This document shows positions 57,653-64,000 of a stretch of 64,000 bases of DNA, in pieces. The notes below the pieces were generated by a model. That model worked only from the letters and a program-made list of their open reading frames with translations, was not told where the DNA came from and searched no databases. Source of the DNA: Macrococcoides caseolyticum (GTDB taxonomy: Bacteria > Bacillota > Bacilli > Staphylococcales > Staphylococcaceae); NCBI RefSeq assembly GCF_021366795.1, contig NZ_JAHCPS010000002.1:292044-356043 (forward strand), read 5' to 3'. Position 1 is the first letter of the stretch. Every line of letters starts with the position of its first letter. Both the position numbers and the translations under genes were made by a program.

Positions 57653-58126
57653 CTATCTATACTTCTCCATTCTAATGATTCCCTCTTCATCTGGCCCTGT
57701 CACACCTGGTTTTACTTCATAGCCAAACTTCTTATAAAAATTCACAGCGGTAATCGAAGCTGGAACTTCAACCCTACGCGCTCTCATATAAAATTCATCC
57801 TGCTCTAGCGTTTCAATAATCAATCGGCCTAAGCCTTTTCCTTGGTACTCCGGCAACACAAATATTGTAAATAAGCTACTTTCAGTTAAACTATCCCAGT
57901 AAGGACCGATTGCACCAGTTCCTATAATCTTACTCCCATCTCTAAATACATAAAAATGAGTAAAACTCGCGCGATGAATTAACATCGCTTCATCAATTGC
58001 TTTCATATCTTCTTTAAGGCTTTCTAACGAATAATCCTGAATATTTGTTTCCAGCATTGCACGGTGGATTAACTGTTTAATCTCTGTAGCATCATCTTCC
58101 TTGAAAAATGAAATAACGTAATCCAT
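57653..58126 (-). CDS. GNAT acetyltransferase
   Basis: The 157-residue protein has the acetyl-CoA loop VLPEYQGKGLGRLIIETLE (Q/RxxGxG/A) near residue 95 and the following VEVPASITAVNFYKKFGYEV. The substrate is unknown. It stands upstream of the VOC remnant. Confidence 0.87.
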   Translation of the reverse strand: MDYVISFFKEDDATEIKQLIHRAMLETNIQDYSLESLKEDMKAIDEAMLIHRASFTHFYVFRDGSKIIGTGAIGPYWDSLTESSLFTIFVLPEYQGKGLGRLIIETLEQDEFYMRARRVEVPASITAVNFYKKFGYEVKPGVTGPDEEGIIRMEKYR

Positions 58127-58212
58127 ATCATCACGTCCTATGTTTTTTGAATTTTATATAAATTTACCATAAAATTGTGTATAATCATAAAAAATAAAAG
58201 GAGGTTCTCATA

Positions 58213-58740
58213 ATGACATACCTTAAACTCGTCCGTCCAACAATCGAACATAAAGAAGATATCTTGAAATACAAACAAGAATTTAAAGCAACAAAAGAAG
58301 TCATCCATGGATCTTCGTCACTTCATAAATTTGATAATTTTGATGAGTGGTTTGAAAAAGTACAACATAGCGATAACCTCGAACGTATTCCACACGGCAT
58401 GGTACCTGCGACACAATTCTTATGTGTAAATGCGCAAAATAAAATCGTTGGTATGGTGAATATCCGTCATTATCTCAATGACTTCTTAATTCAAATCGGT
58501 GGGCACGTGGGTTATTCTGTACGACCGGATGAACGAAGAAAAGGGATTGCGAAGTGGATGTTGCAAGAATCACTAAACTTCCTTAAAACAAAAGATGTCG
58601 ATAAAGCTCTTGTCACTTGTGATTACAATAATATTGGAAGTAAGAAAACAATACTGTCTTGCGGCGGTATGTATGAAAATAGTGTTCACGATGATCATGA
58701 CAACATCGATGTAGAAAGATATTGGATAAATATTATATAG
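58213..58740 (+). CDS. GNAT acetyltransferase
   Basis: The 175-residue protein has GHVGYSVRPDERRKGIAKWM (acetyl-CoA loop RRKGIA) near residue 95 and CDYNNIGSKKTILSCGG near 135, typical of the small-molecule GNAT group. ATG follows AAAAGGAGGTTCTCATA. It is followed 11 bases later by the next gene. Confidence 0.88.
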   Translation: MTYLKLVRPTIEHKEDILKYKQEFKATKEVIHGSSSLHKFDNFDEWFEKVQHSDNLERIPHGMVPATQFLCVNAQNKIVGMVNIRHYLNDFLIQIGGHVGYSVRPDERRKGIAKWMLQESLNFLKTKDVDKALVTCDYNNIGSKKTILSCGGMYENSVHDDHDNIDVERYWINII

Positions 58741-58751
58741 AGAGGTTAAAA

Positions 58752-59357
58752 ATGGACAAAATAACTATCGATACTTTCGCAAGTACCATAGCAATCAATC
58801 CTTATGAGCACACATCTATGTACTATTTGCTACTAGATGAATATCCTGATACTGATGCAGTGCCAACAGGTGAAATCTTCAAAAAACTAGAACGTATTGA
58901 ATTAATAGAAAACGAAGGATATTTCGAAGGTAGTATCGAATTAATCTTCAATGGTGAAATCATAATTCCTAGAAGCATTCATACAAGTGACTTGTATCTA
59001 CTTTGGCATGATCTATATTTATCAACAACACATCAATCTTATAAAATTTCTTATCTAGACTGTGATTATACGATAAAAACTGAAATCATTACAGATCAAG
59101 TAAAGTTTGAAGTACATGATACAGAGTTGAATGAGGAAGGAAAACGCTTGATTCAAAAAGGATTTGTAGATGATATCAATCAATACGTTAAGGAAGTAAT
59201 CCATACTTATACTATACCTTTAGAAGTGTATAAATCTGCAGTAAATAAAGGACTCATTACGTTTTTTGAACATTTGAATCATGATTATAAACGTAACAAA
59301 TTTGACAGTCCTTATTATTTTGATTTGGAAAAAGTCATAAAAAATAACCATCAATAA
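58752..59357 (+). CDS. Hypothetical protein, unknown family
   Basis: The 201-residue protein has no signal or membrane segment and is rich in Ile, Tyr, Asp and Glu. ATG 58752 (MDKITIDTFAS) follows AGAGAGGTTAAAA; a longer frame would run into the acetyltransferase gene. I recognise no motif. It forms a likely operon with the acetyltransferase. Confidence 0.7.
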   Translation: MDKITIDTFASTIAINPYEHTSMYYLLLDEYPDTDAVPTGEIFKKLERIELIENEGYFEGSIELIFNGEIIIPRSIHTSDLYLLWHDLYLSTTHQSYKISYLDCDYTIKTEIITDQVKFEVHDTELNEEGKRLIQKGFVDDINQYVKEVIHTYTIPLEVYKSAVNKGLITFFEHLNHDYKRNKFDSPYYFDLEKVIKNNHQ

Positions 59358-59520
59358 AGCTTTGACGCGCTTGATCGTTATGAAAAACTATTATCATTAA
59401 GTTAGTCATCATCTTAAAACTATCTGCAAAGGAGGTGTTACAGCGCCTCTCTTTCCAATTACATATTACACCACGGCGATAATCATGTGAAAAATTAAAG
59501 TTAAAGGGGATTACAACAAA

Positions 59521-59796
59521 ATGAATAAAGTCATGGATGAAATCATGAAAATACTCTCAAAAGATGAGTTGAAATTGATTAAAACATTTAATCTTGAAGG
59601 TGAAAAATACGATATAATATCTATTCGAAATACATCAAAAAATGAAGTCTCGATAAAAACATTTAATATTATTTACAAAACTACGCACATACTAAAATCT
59701 TATAAAATTGATTATGGTATTTCTTATCAATTAAAGGATAACAACGGTATTCACCATTTTGATATTTCAATAGAAAATAAACCTTTCAATTACTGA
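59521..59796 (+). CDS. Hypothetical protein, unknown family (91 residues)
   Basis: The small, charged, soluble protein (KILSKDELKLIKTFNLEGE; ending FDISIENKPFNY) is beta-rich in its second half. ATG follows AAGGGGATTACAACAA. The end of the gene forms a terminator arm. No family recognised. The 163 bases upstream contain a short hairpin GAGGTG/CGCCTC near 59434 and nothing else I can support. Confidence 0.65.
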   Translation: MNKVMDEIMKILSKDELKLIKTFNLEGEKYDIISIRNTSKNEVSIKTFNIIYKTTHILKSYKIDYGISYQLKDNNGIHHFDISIENKPFNY

Positions 59797-59806
59797 AAGG
59801 TTTATC
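59778..59806. terminator. Terminator between convergent small genes
   Basis: AAACCTTTCA (59779-59788) pairs perfectly with TGAAAGGTTT (59794-59803), followed by ATCATTCTT. Confidence 0.7.
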
Positions 59807-59810
59807 ATTC

Positions 59811-60032
59811 TTACTTCTTCGAATCTCTACCTTCCTCTCTGTTAATGAAAATATTTGCGATTCTACCGAATAAATTATTATTAAAGTCGGCACCACCAAA
59901 TGCTACTTTTACAAAAGTAGCATCTTCTTTACCTTTTAACCCTGGAGAATCATAGTTTGTATTCCCTGATCTACCTTCTGGATTGTATTCACCATGGTGT
60001 TTTGGTGGCCAATTATTATTCTTTTCACTCAT
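59811..60032 (-). CDS. Small PPKH/EYNP-motif protein (73 residues)
   Basis: ATG 60032 follows AAAGGAGGATGACCT, a strong site. The protein starts MSEKNNNWPPKHHGEYNPEG, then a Gly/Asn-rich middle, FVKVAFGGADFNNNLFG and a basic end. It shares PPKH...EYNP with the protein at 57325-57486. No function known. Confidence 0.7.
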   Translation of the reverse strand: MSEKNNNWPPKHHGEYNPEGRSGNTNYDSPGLKGKEDATFVKVAFGGADFNNNLFGRIANIFINREEGRDSKK

Positions 60033-60095
60033 AGGTCATCCTCCTTTATCTAAAGAGATTTTTCTTATAATTTTAAACTTCTTATTATAATTATT

Positions 60096-60165
60096 TTATC
60101 GAAAAACGATAATTCTTATTGTTTTTCGATAAATTACATGTTATATTTTTATTGAAAAACGATAA
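60096..60165 (+). promoter_or_regulatory. Triple operator and promoter of the DUF2975/YozG pair
   Basis: TTATCGAAAAACGATAA (60096-60112) is repeated in inverted form as TTATTGTTTTTCGATAA (60116-60132) and again as TTATTGAAAAACGATAA (60149-60165); the last two differ from the first by one base each. The first two are 20 bp apart, two DNA turns. TTGTTT (60119) and TTATAT (60141) with a 16-nt spacer give a probable promoter overlapped by the middle site, so the downstream XRE regulator probably represses its own operon. Confidence 0.75.
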
Positions 60166-60178
60166 AAGGAGTGTTCTT

Positions 60179-60658
60179 ATGAAAAACAGTAATAAATCTG
60201 CATCATTTACAAAGTATTTCATACTATTCTCGATTCTCATTGCACTTATTTCTAATGTCATAGCAGTCATTAACTTTCTATCAAATGATATTAGCGATAG
60301 TTTATGGAGTATCACAAACAAAGGTCTCTATTATTTCCTGGCATTTTTCATTCAGGCAATACTACTATTATTGATACTTTTCTTAACGTATCAGTTTATG
60401 CAAAATGTAGAATCAAAAGACTATTTCAACCATAATAATTATGATAAAATCTTTTTAATTGCTACGCTGACGATATTATATGGTGGTCTTAATATGACGA
60501 AAGGTTATCTAAGAGCTCCTCTCGAATATAAGACATTGCTTGATACATCAGTAGACACGAATCTACTTCTGATTATCTTAAGTATTGCAACATTAACTTA
60601 CCTTACGATTTACGACGAATCTAAGAAAATCAAAGAAGAAAACGACTTAACAATTTAG
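60179..60658 (+). CDS. DUF2975 family membrane protein
   Basis: The 159-residue protein has four hydrophobic segments (YFILFSILIALISNVIAVIN, YYFLAFFIQAILLLLILFLT, IFLIATLTILYGGLN, LLLIILSIATLTYL). This is the DUF2975 layout, commonly paired with a YozG-type regulator. Function unknown. ATG 60179 follows AAAAGGAGTGTTCTT, just past the third operator. Confidence 0.87.
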   Translation: MKNSNKSASFTKYFILFSILIALISNVIAVINFLSNDISDSLWSITNKGLYYFLAFFIQAILLLLILFLTYQFMQNVESKDYFNHNNYDKIFLIATLTILYGGLNMTKGYLRAPLEYKTLLDTSVDTNLLLIILSIATLTYLTIYDESKKIKEENDLTI

Positions 60659-60667
60659 GTGTAAAAT

Positions 60668-60880
60668 ATGATAAGAATCAAATTGGATGAGGTATTAAAA
60701 GAAAAAAATGTTTCGCTAACAGAACTTTCAAAAGCAGTTGATGTTACGATTGCAAATCTTTCAATATTAAAGACTGGGAAAGCGAAAGCGGTACGATTCA
60801 GTACGCTAGAAGCTATCTGTGACTACCTCGATTGCCAGCCTGGAGACATCATCGTAAATGAAAAGAAGACATCTGACTAA
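60668..60880 (+). CDS. YozG-type XRE helix-turn-helix regulator
   Basis: The 70-residue protein is almost only a Cro/CI-type HTH (LDEVLKEKNVSLTELSKAVD, LEAICDYLDCQPGDII). It starts 9 bases after the DUF2975 gene. It probably binds the three 17-bp operators upstream. Confidence 0.9.
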   Translation: MIRIKLDEVLKEKNVSLTELSKAVDVTIANLSILKTGKAKAVRFSTLEAICDYLDCQPGDIIVNEKKTSD

Positions 60881-60898
60881 ATTTCAGATGTCTTCCTT
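60861..60898. terminator. Terminator after the YozG-type regulator
   Basis: GAAGACATCTGA (60865-60876) pairs with TCAGATGTCTTC (60884-60895), including the stop codon region, followed by CTT. Confidence 0.8.
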
Positions 60899-60966
60899 CA
60901 ATGTTTGTTGCCCAATAAGCCAATACTTATTTGAAAGATTTGCCTTACTAATTTTATAAATGTTAG

Positions 60967-61782
60967 TTATCCCATTAAAATAGCCAAAATACCTGCGACA
61001 AAACAATAGTACGCAAAGTACTTTAAGTTTCCTTTCGCCATAACATTCATAAACCACTTTAATGAAAAGTACGAAGCGATGAGCGAAGCAATAAATGCAC
61101 ATAAATAAGGGAGCATTAATGTATTGATATGTGGATCTTTAGATAATGTTGAAATACTCAATATAAATCCACCTAAACTCACAGGAATAAATAATAAAAA
61201 ACTAAATCGTAATGCAAGTTCTTGTTTTAGACCTAATCCCATTGCGGCAACAATTGTTGCACCAGAACGACTTATTCCAGGAATAAGCGCAACCATTTGT
61301 GCTAATCCAATAATAATGGCATCTTTTAAAGTTAAATCGCCATCTTTTTTTCTACCTTTTAAATTACGGATGAGCCACAGTGCGATACCCGTCACAATCA
61401 ATGTAACCCCTACAACTTTAGCCGAACTTTTTACAACACTTTCAATTGCATCTTCAAATAAAATACCCCCTATTGCTACAGGTATCGTTGCGATAATAAG
61501 ATATATCGCAAACTTAAAGTCACTCAAATATTGTTTTTCTCTAGTTGCTATATATTTGAGTGAGTTTTGTATGAGTGCTATAATCTCTTTACTATAAATC
61601 AGTAGAACAGCAATAAGTGACGCCGCATTCACGAGTAATTCAAAACTCATACCCTCAATCTTAATGCCAAAAAAGTGTTGTAATAATACTAAATGACCAC
61701 TTGATGATACTGGAATCGGTTCTGTAAATCCTTGAAATAAACCTAAAAAGATATACTTGATAATATTAATCGATTGCTCCAT
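60967..61782 (-). CDS. uppP: Undecaprenyl-diphosphatase
   Basis: The 271-residue membrane enzyme recycles the lipid carrier for wall synthesis and confers bacitracin tolerance. Active-site motifs are [20 protein letters not shown] near the N-terminus and [18 protein letters not shown] near residue 165; the first has Pro in place of the usual Phe/Trp after Glu. ATG 61782 follows GAGGAGAGAACAA. Confidence 0.95.
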   Translation of the reverse strand: MEQSINIIKYIFLGLFQGFTEPIPVSSSGHLVLLQHFFGIKIEGMSFELLVNAASLIAVLLIYSKEIIALIQNSLKYIATREKQYLSDFKFAIYLIIATIPVAIGGILFEDAIESVVKSSAKVVGVTLIVTGIALWLIRNLKGRKKDGDLTLKDAIIIGLAQMVALIPGISRSGATIVAAMGLGLKQELALRFSFLLFIPVSLGGFILSISTLSKDPHINTLMLPYLCAFIASLIASYFSLKWFMNVMAKGNLKYFAYYCFVAGILAILMG

Positions 61783-61803
61783 TTGTTCTCTCCTCAAATA
61801 AAT

Positions 61804-61832
61804 AACAGTACTTAAGAATAAGTACTGTTAAG
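61804..61832 (-). terminator. Hairpin after the CNNM-family gene
   Basis: AACAGTACTTA (61804-61814) pairs perfectly with TAAGTACTGTT (61819-61829), followed on the minus strand by ATTTATTTG. A modest terminator candidate. Confidence 0.6.
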
Positions 61833-61835
61833 TTA

Positions 61836-63146
61836 TTACGATTCAATAGGTGCCTGTGCTTTCATCACTTCGATTTCTTCGATGTGATTGCCTTCTTTTT
61901 TAATAATCTTAAATAAATAATCATCATGATAAATTTCATTTTTATTCTCATCGATAAACGATAACATCCATCCACCAATCGTATCAACATTATCGACATC
62001 GAACTGAACACCTAACAGTTTCTCAACATCACCAATTAATACGCTTGAGTGCATTCTGTAATGATTATCATTTATTTTGATGAGTTTTTCTTTTTCGTCC
62101 GCATCAAACTCATCACGAATTTCCCCAACAAGCTCTTCAATAATATCTTCAATTGTAACTAATCCACTTGTACCACCATATTCATCCATTAGAATGGCTA
62201 AATGAACGCGATCAGCTTTCATTTTATGTAATAACTTGGTTAATGAAACAGTTTCAATTTCTCTCATTACGGGATGAATATAGTCTGTTAACTGTTTTTC
62301 TTGTACAAAACGGATATCTTGTAAAGTTAAATCAATAAAATCTTTAATGTGTACGTATCCTACAATATTATCCTTATCACCTTCATAGACAGGATATCTG
62401 GTATACCTTTCTTGTTGAATCATTTGGATAACATTCACTATATTTGATTGAATATCAATTGCAATAACTTCATTACGTGGCGTCATCACTTCGCGTGCAA
62501 TTTTTTCATCGAACTCAAATGCATTGTTAATCACTTTAAGTTCATTTATATTGATTTCTCCTGATTGATAACTATCTGCAAGCAACATACGTAATTCTTC
62601 TTCCGTATGTGTTAATTCATGTTCACCAACTGGTTGAATACCAATCAATCTTAATAATAAGCGTGCCGAACCATTTAACAACCAAATAAATGGATACAAA
62701 ATTCGATAGAAGAAAATGATTGGTTTACTGAAAGCAAGTGTAACAGCTTCTGCTTTTTGTATTGCAATTGTTTTAGGTGCGAGTTCCCCTACAACAACGT
62801 GTAAGAACGTGGCAATAATAAATGCTGAAACTAAAGTGAAGACATGAATTAAATTAGTAGGTATGCCGATTGCACTAAACAATGGGTGTAATATAAATTC
62901 GAACGTCTTCTCACCTACCATACCGATACCTAGTGCAGTAATTGTAATTCCCAACTGACAGGCACTTAAATATTCATCTAAATGATTAACAACCTTATGA
63001 GCAGATAATGCACCCGGTTTACCTTCATTCACAAGTTGGTTTAACCTTGAATGTCTCACCTTTACAATAGCGAATTCAGTTGCAACGAAAAATGCTGTTA
63101 ATATGATCAGCACCGTAAAAATAATTAAATTAATAGTTGTTTCCAA
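61836..63146 (-). CDS. CNNM/CorC-family transporter-like protein (MpfA-like)
   Basis: The 436-residue protein has an N-terminal DUF21 membrane domain (about 1-190, FFVATEFAIVKVRHSRLNQL; ACQLGITITALGIGMVGEKT), two CBS domains (about 215-335, VMTPRNEVIAID; RVHLAILMDEYGGTSGLVTI) and a CorC_HlyC domain. S. aureus MpfA of this family exports magnesium. The first start-type codon in frame is TTG 63146; the upstream GGAGG is 30 nt away with a perfect hairpin between. It follows a MerR-family gene by 38 bases. Confidence 0.88.
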   Translation of the reverse strand: METTINLIIFTVLIILTAFFVATEFAIVKVRHSRLNQLVNEGKPGALSAHKVVNHLDEYLSACQLGITITALGIGMVGEKTFEFILHPLFSAIGIPTNLIHVFTLVSAFIIATFLHVVVGELAPKTIAIQKAEAVTLAFSKPIIFFYRILYPFIWLLNGSARLLLRLIGIQPVGEHELTHTEEELRMLLADSYQSGEININELKVINNAFEFDEKIAREVMTPRNEVIAIDIQSNIVNVIQMIQQERYTRYPVYEGDKDNIVGYVHIKDFIDLTLQDIRFVQEKQLTDYIHPVMREIETVSLTKLLHKMKADRVHLAILMDEYGGTSGLVTIEDIIEELVGEIRDEFDADEKEKLIKINDNHYRMHSSVLIGDVEKLLGVQFDVDNVDTIGGWMLSFIDENKNEIYHDDYLFKIIKKEGNHIEEIEVMKAQAPIES

Positions 63147-63150
63147 TAAT

Positions 63151-63174
63151 ATATTCTGTCTATGGACAGAATAT
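63151..63174 (-). other. Perfect hairpin in the merR-mpfA leader
   Basis: ATATTCTGTC (63151-63160) pairs perfectly with GACAGAATAT (63165-63174) around TATG. It falls between the GGAGG site and the TTG start of the CNNM-family gene and could bring the two closer or be an operator. Confidence 0.7.
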
Positions 63175-63184
63175 TCACCTCCAT

Positions 63185-63562
63185 TTATTGTTGTATAAAT
63201 AATAATAAAGCTTTAATTAAAGCTAAGTCTTTCTTAGCGAGTGTTTTAGCTTCTGATAAATCATTAGTCTGAGCAATATGGCGAATGTCATTTTCAAGTT
63301 GATTTATTTTTAATCGTAAATCCTGAACATCAATGATTTCTTCAGCTGTAAACATTTTCTTTATGTCATTTAAATGTTTACCTTCACGTTTTAATCGTTC
63401 AATTTCTTCAATACGTTCAACCATATCTATTGAGTAGAATCTATAGTTGGCTTCACTTCTTTGATAATCCAGTAACCCTAAATTTGTATAATGATCTATC
63501 GTTCTATTTGTAACACCTGCTAATTTTGCAAGTTCTCCAATTTTTAATTTGTACTTCCCAAT
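63185..63562 (-). CDS. MerR-family regulator with apparent ATT start
   Basis: The ~125-residue protein begins GKYKLKIGELAKLAGVTNRT and continues with YTNLGLLDYQRSEANYRFYS, a complete MerR winged helix, then a coiled coil (DVQDLRLKINQLENDIRHI). In frame, TAA (63565-63563) is followed at once by ATT (63562-63560); no ATG, GTG or TTG occurs before 63424, which would delete the whole DNA-binding part. GAGGGGGAG lies upstream. Either ATT is the start or one G of a run is missing from the assembly. Confidence 0.78.
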   Translation of the reverse strand: MGKYKLKIGELAKLAGVTNRTIDHYTNLGLLDYQRSEANYRFYSIDMVERIEEIERLKREGKHLNDIKKMFTAEEIIDVQDLRLKINQLENDIRHIAQTNDLSEAKTLAKKDLALIKALLLFIQQ

Positions 63563-63577
63563 TTACTCCCCCTCAAA

Positions 63578-63671
63578 CCATAACGTTATGGTTTTATTAT
63601 ATATAATAGCATTTAATAAAGCAAATAAAGATAATAAAACAAGATATTTTACAAAAACCATAACGTTATGA
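63578..63671. promoter_or_regulatory. Paired CATAACGTTATG palindromes upstream of merR
   Basis: CCATAACGTTATGG (63578-63591) and CCATAACGTTATGA (63658-63671) share the 12-bp palindrome CATAACGTTATG. The first lies next to the merR ribosome site, downstream of TATAAT-like sequence on the minus strand. They are probable regulator sites, most simply for the MerR protein. Confidence 0.6.
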
Positions 63672-63756
63672 AAGCACAATGATTATTCACTAATGAGATA
63701 TTCAATATAGTTGGAAAAGGAGTATCATTTTAATATCACTATATTGTTATATATAA

Positions 63757-63891
63757 TTAGGATTCTTTAAATACGAAGTAAAAAATAATTCATTAACAAT
63801 TCTTGATAATGAGCAAATAAAAAATAGTCGTATCTTTAATTATGGATTTGAACAACATAATGAACCTTCGATAGAAATTGCAATTCCTAAT
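63757..63891 (+). pseudogene. Decayed gene fragment cut by a mobile element
   Basis: An open frame starts just after TAA 63754-63756 and runs GFFKYEVKNNSLTILDNE then QIKNSRIFNYGFEQ and PSIEIAIPN into the element's end, with no start codon. The composition looks protein-like, but I recognise no family. AAAAGGAG at 63716 may be its old ribosome site, out of frame now. Confidence 0.45.
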
Positions 63892-64000
63892 GTCAATAGC
63901 GGTTTAAAAATGCTGTTTTATGGCGGTTTGAAAATGTCGTTTTTTAGCGGTTTAAGATTGTCGCATATTTAAGGATTTTTCGTTTTTATAATCTTTTAAG
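63891..64000. mobile_element. Terminal end of a probable IS21-family insertion sequence
   Basis: From TGTCAATAGCGG at 63891, three 24-bp imperfect repeats follow: AGCGGTTTAAAAATG (63898), GGCGGTTTGAAAATG (63922) and AGCGGTTTAAGATTG (63946). A TG-starting end with several ~20-bp direct repeats for transposase binding is typical of IS21-family elements. No istA/istB sequence is in view, so the family is inferred. The element continues past the window. Confidence 0.65.

Noticed and set aside
59420..59520. Possible type I toxin-antitoxin unit around the GGAGGTGTTACAGCGCCTC hairpin
   Set aside because: No hydrophobic peptide frame of toxin type was found on either strand; only a short hairpin is supported.
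63891..64000. Reading frame through the mobile element end (NSGLKMLFYGGLKM...)
   Set aside because: The repeated residues come from the 24-bp terminal repeats of the element, not from a gene.

Overview
This AT-rich window is chromosomal DNA of a low-GC Gram-positive coccus of the Staphylococcaceae. The closest fit is Macrococcus/Macrococcoides: gene content and order are Staphylococcus-like (ytxG-murC-sftA-ytpR-ytpQ-ytpP, tcy, trmB-ytmP-dat-pepV, a rot homologue, putA, ribDEBAH, hut, opuC, sagB), but a pnuC-nadR pair and several hairpin repeat arrays are added. The species call is inferred from synteny and remembered protein similarity, not from a database search.

Layout. 1-8 kb: stress proteins YtxH/YtxG, murC, the DNA translocase sftA and the ytpRQP cluster, which is split by a ~650-bp array of hairpin units. 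8-21 kb: a PTS IIC-like permease, a cystine-type ABC transporter, an M42 peptidase, a PatB-like lyase, trmB, ytmP, dat, pepV, a sigma-B-type stress protein, an RsuA-family pseudouridine synthase and a MurJ-like flippase. 21-31 kb: flavoprotein YtfP, a 61-bp repeat array, rhodanese, T-box-controlled leuS, an MFS exporter, the tRNA-modification pair mnmL/mnmM, a Rot-like regulator with a lysophospholipase-like hydrolase, and a gamma-carbonic-anhydrase-like protein. 31-40 kb: nitroreductase, a VOC protein, pnuC-nadR, a tiny secreted or membrane peptide, proline dehydrogenase under an apparent CcpA site, a 41-bp repeat array, and ribDEBAH under an FMN riboswitch. 40-50 kb: hutI-hutU, hutR, hutG with a flavoprotein, and opuCABCD. 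50-64 kb: sagB, a sigma-B-type stress pair, a DUF418 protein, a methionine T-box operon (MetE-like plus cyclase), an accessory stretch of small unknown genes and acetyltransferases, a DUF2975/YozG self-regulated pair, uppP, a CNNM-family protein with a MerR regulator, and the end of what looks like an IS21-family element.

Functional threads: envelope synthesis (murC, MurJ-like, uppP, sagB, dat), tRNA modification and charging (trmB, mnmLM, leuS, ytpR), sulphur and methionine supply (tcyABC, PatB-like, MetE-like), amino-acid catabolism (putA, hut), cofactors (rib, pnuC-nadR), and a stress set with three sigma-B-type promoters read directly from the sequence. No rRNA, tRNA, CRISPR array or prophage was seen. 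The least explained feature is the array at 7.0-7.7 kb: its units keep the same flanks and loop, but each stem type has a different sequence with a matching complementary arm.
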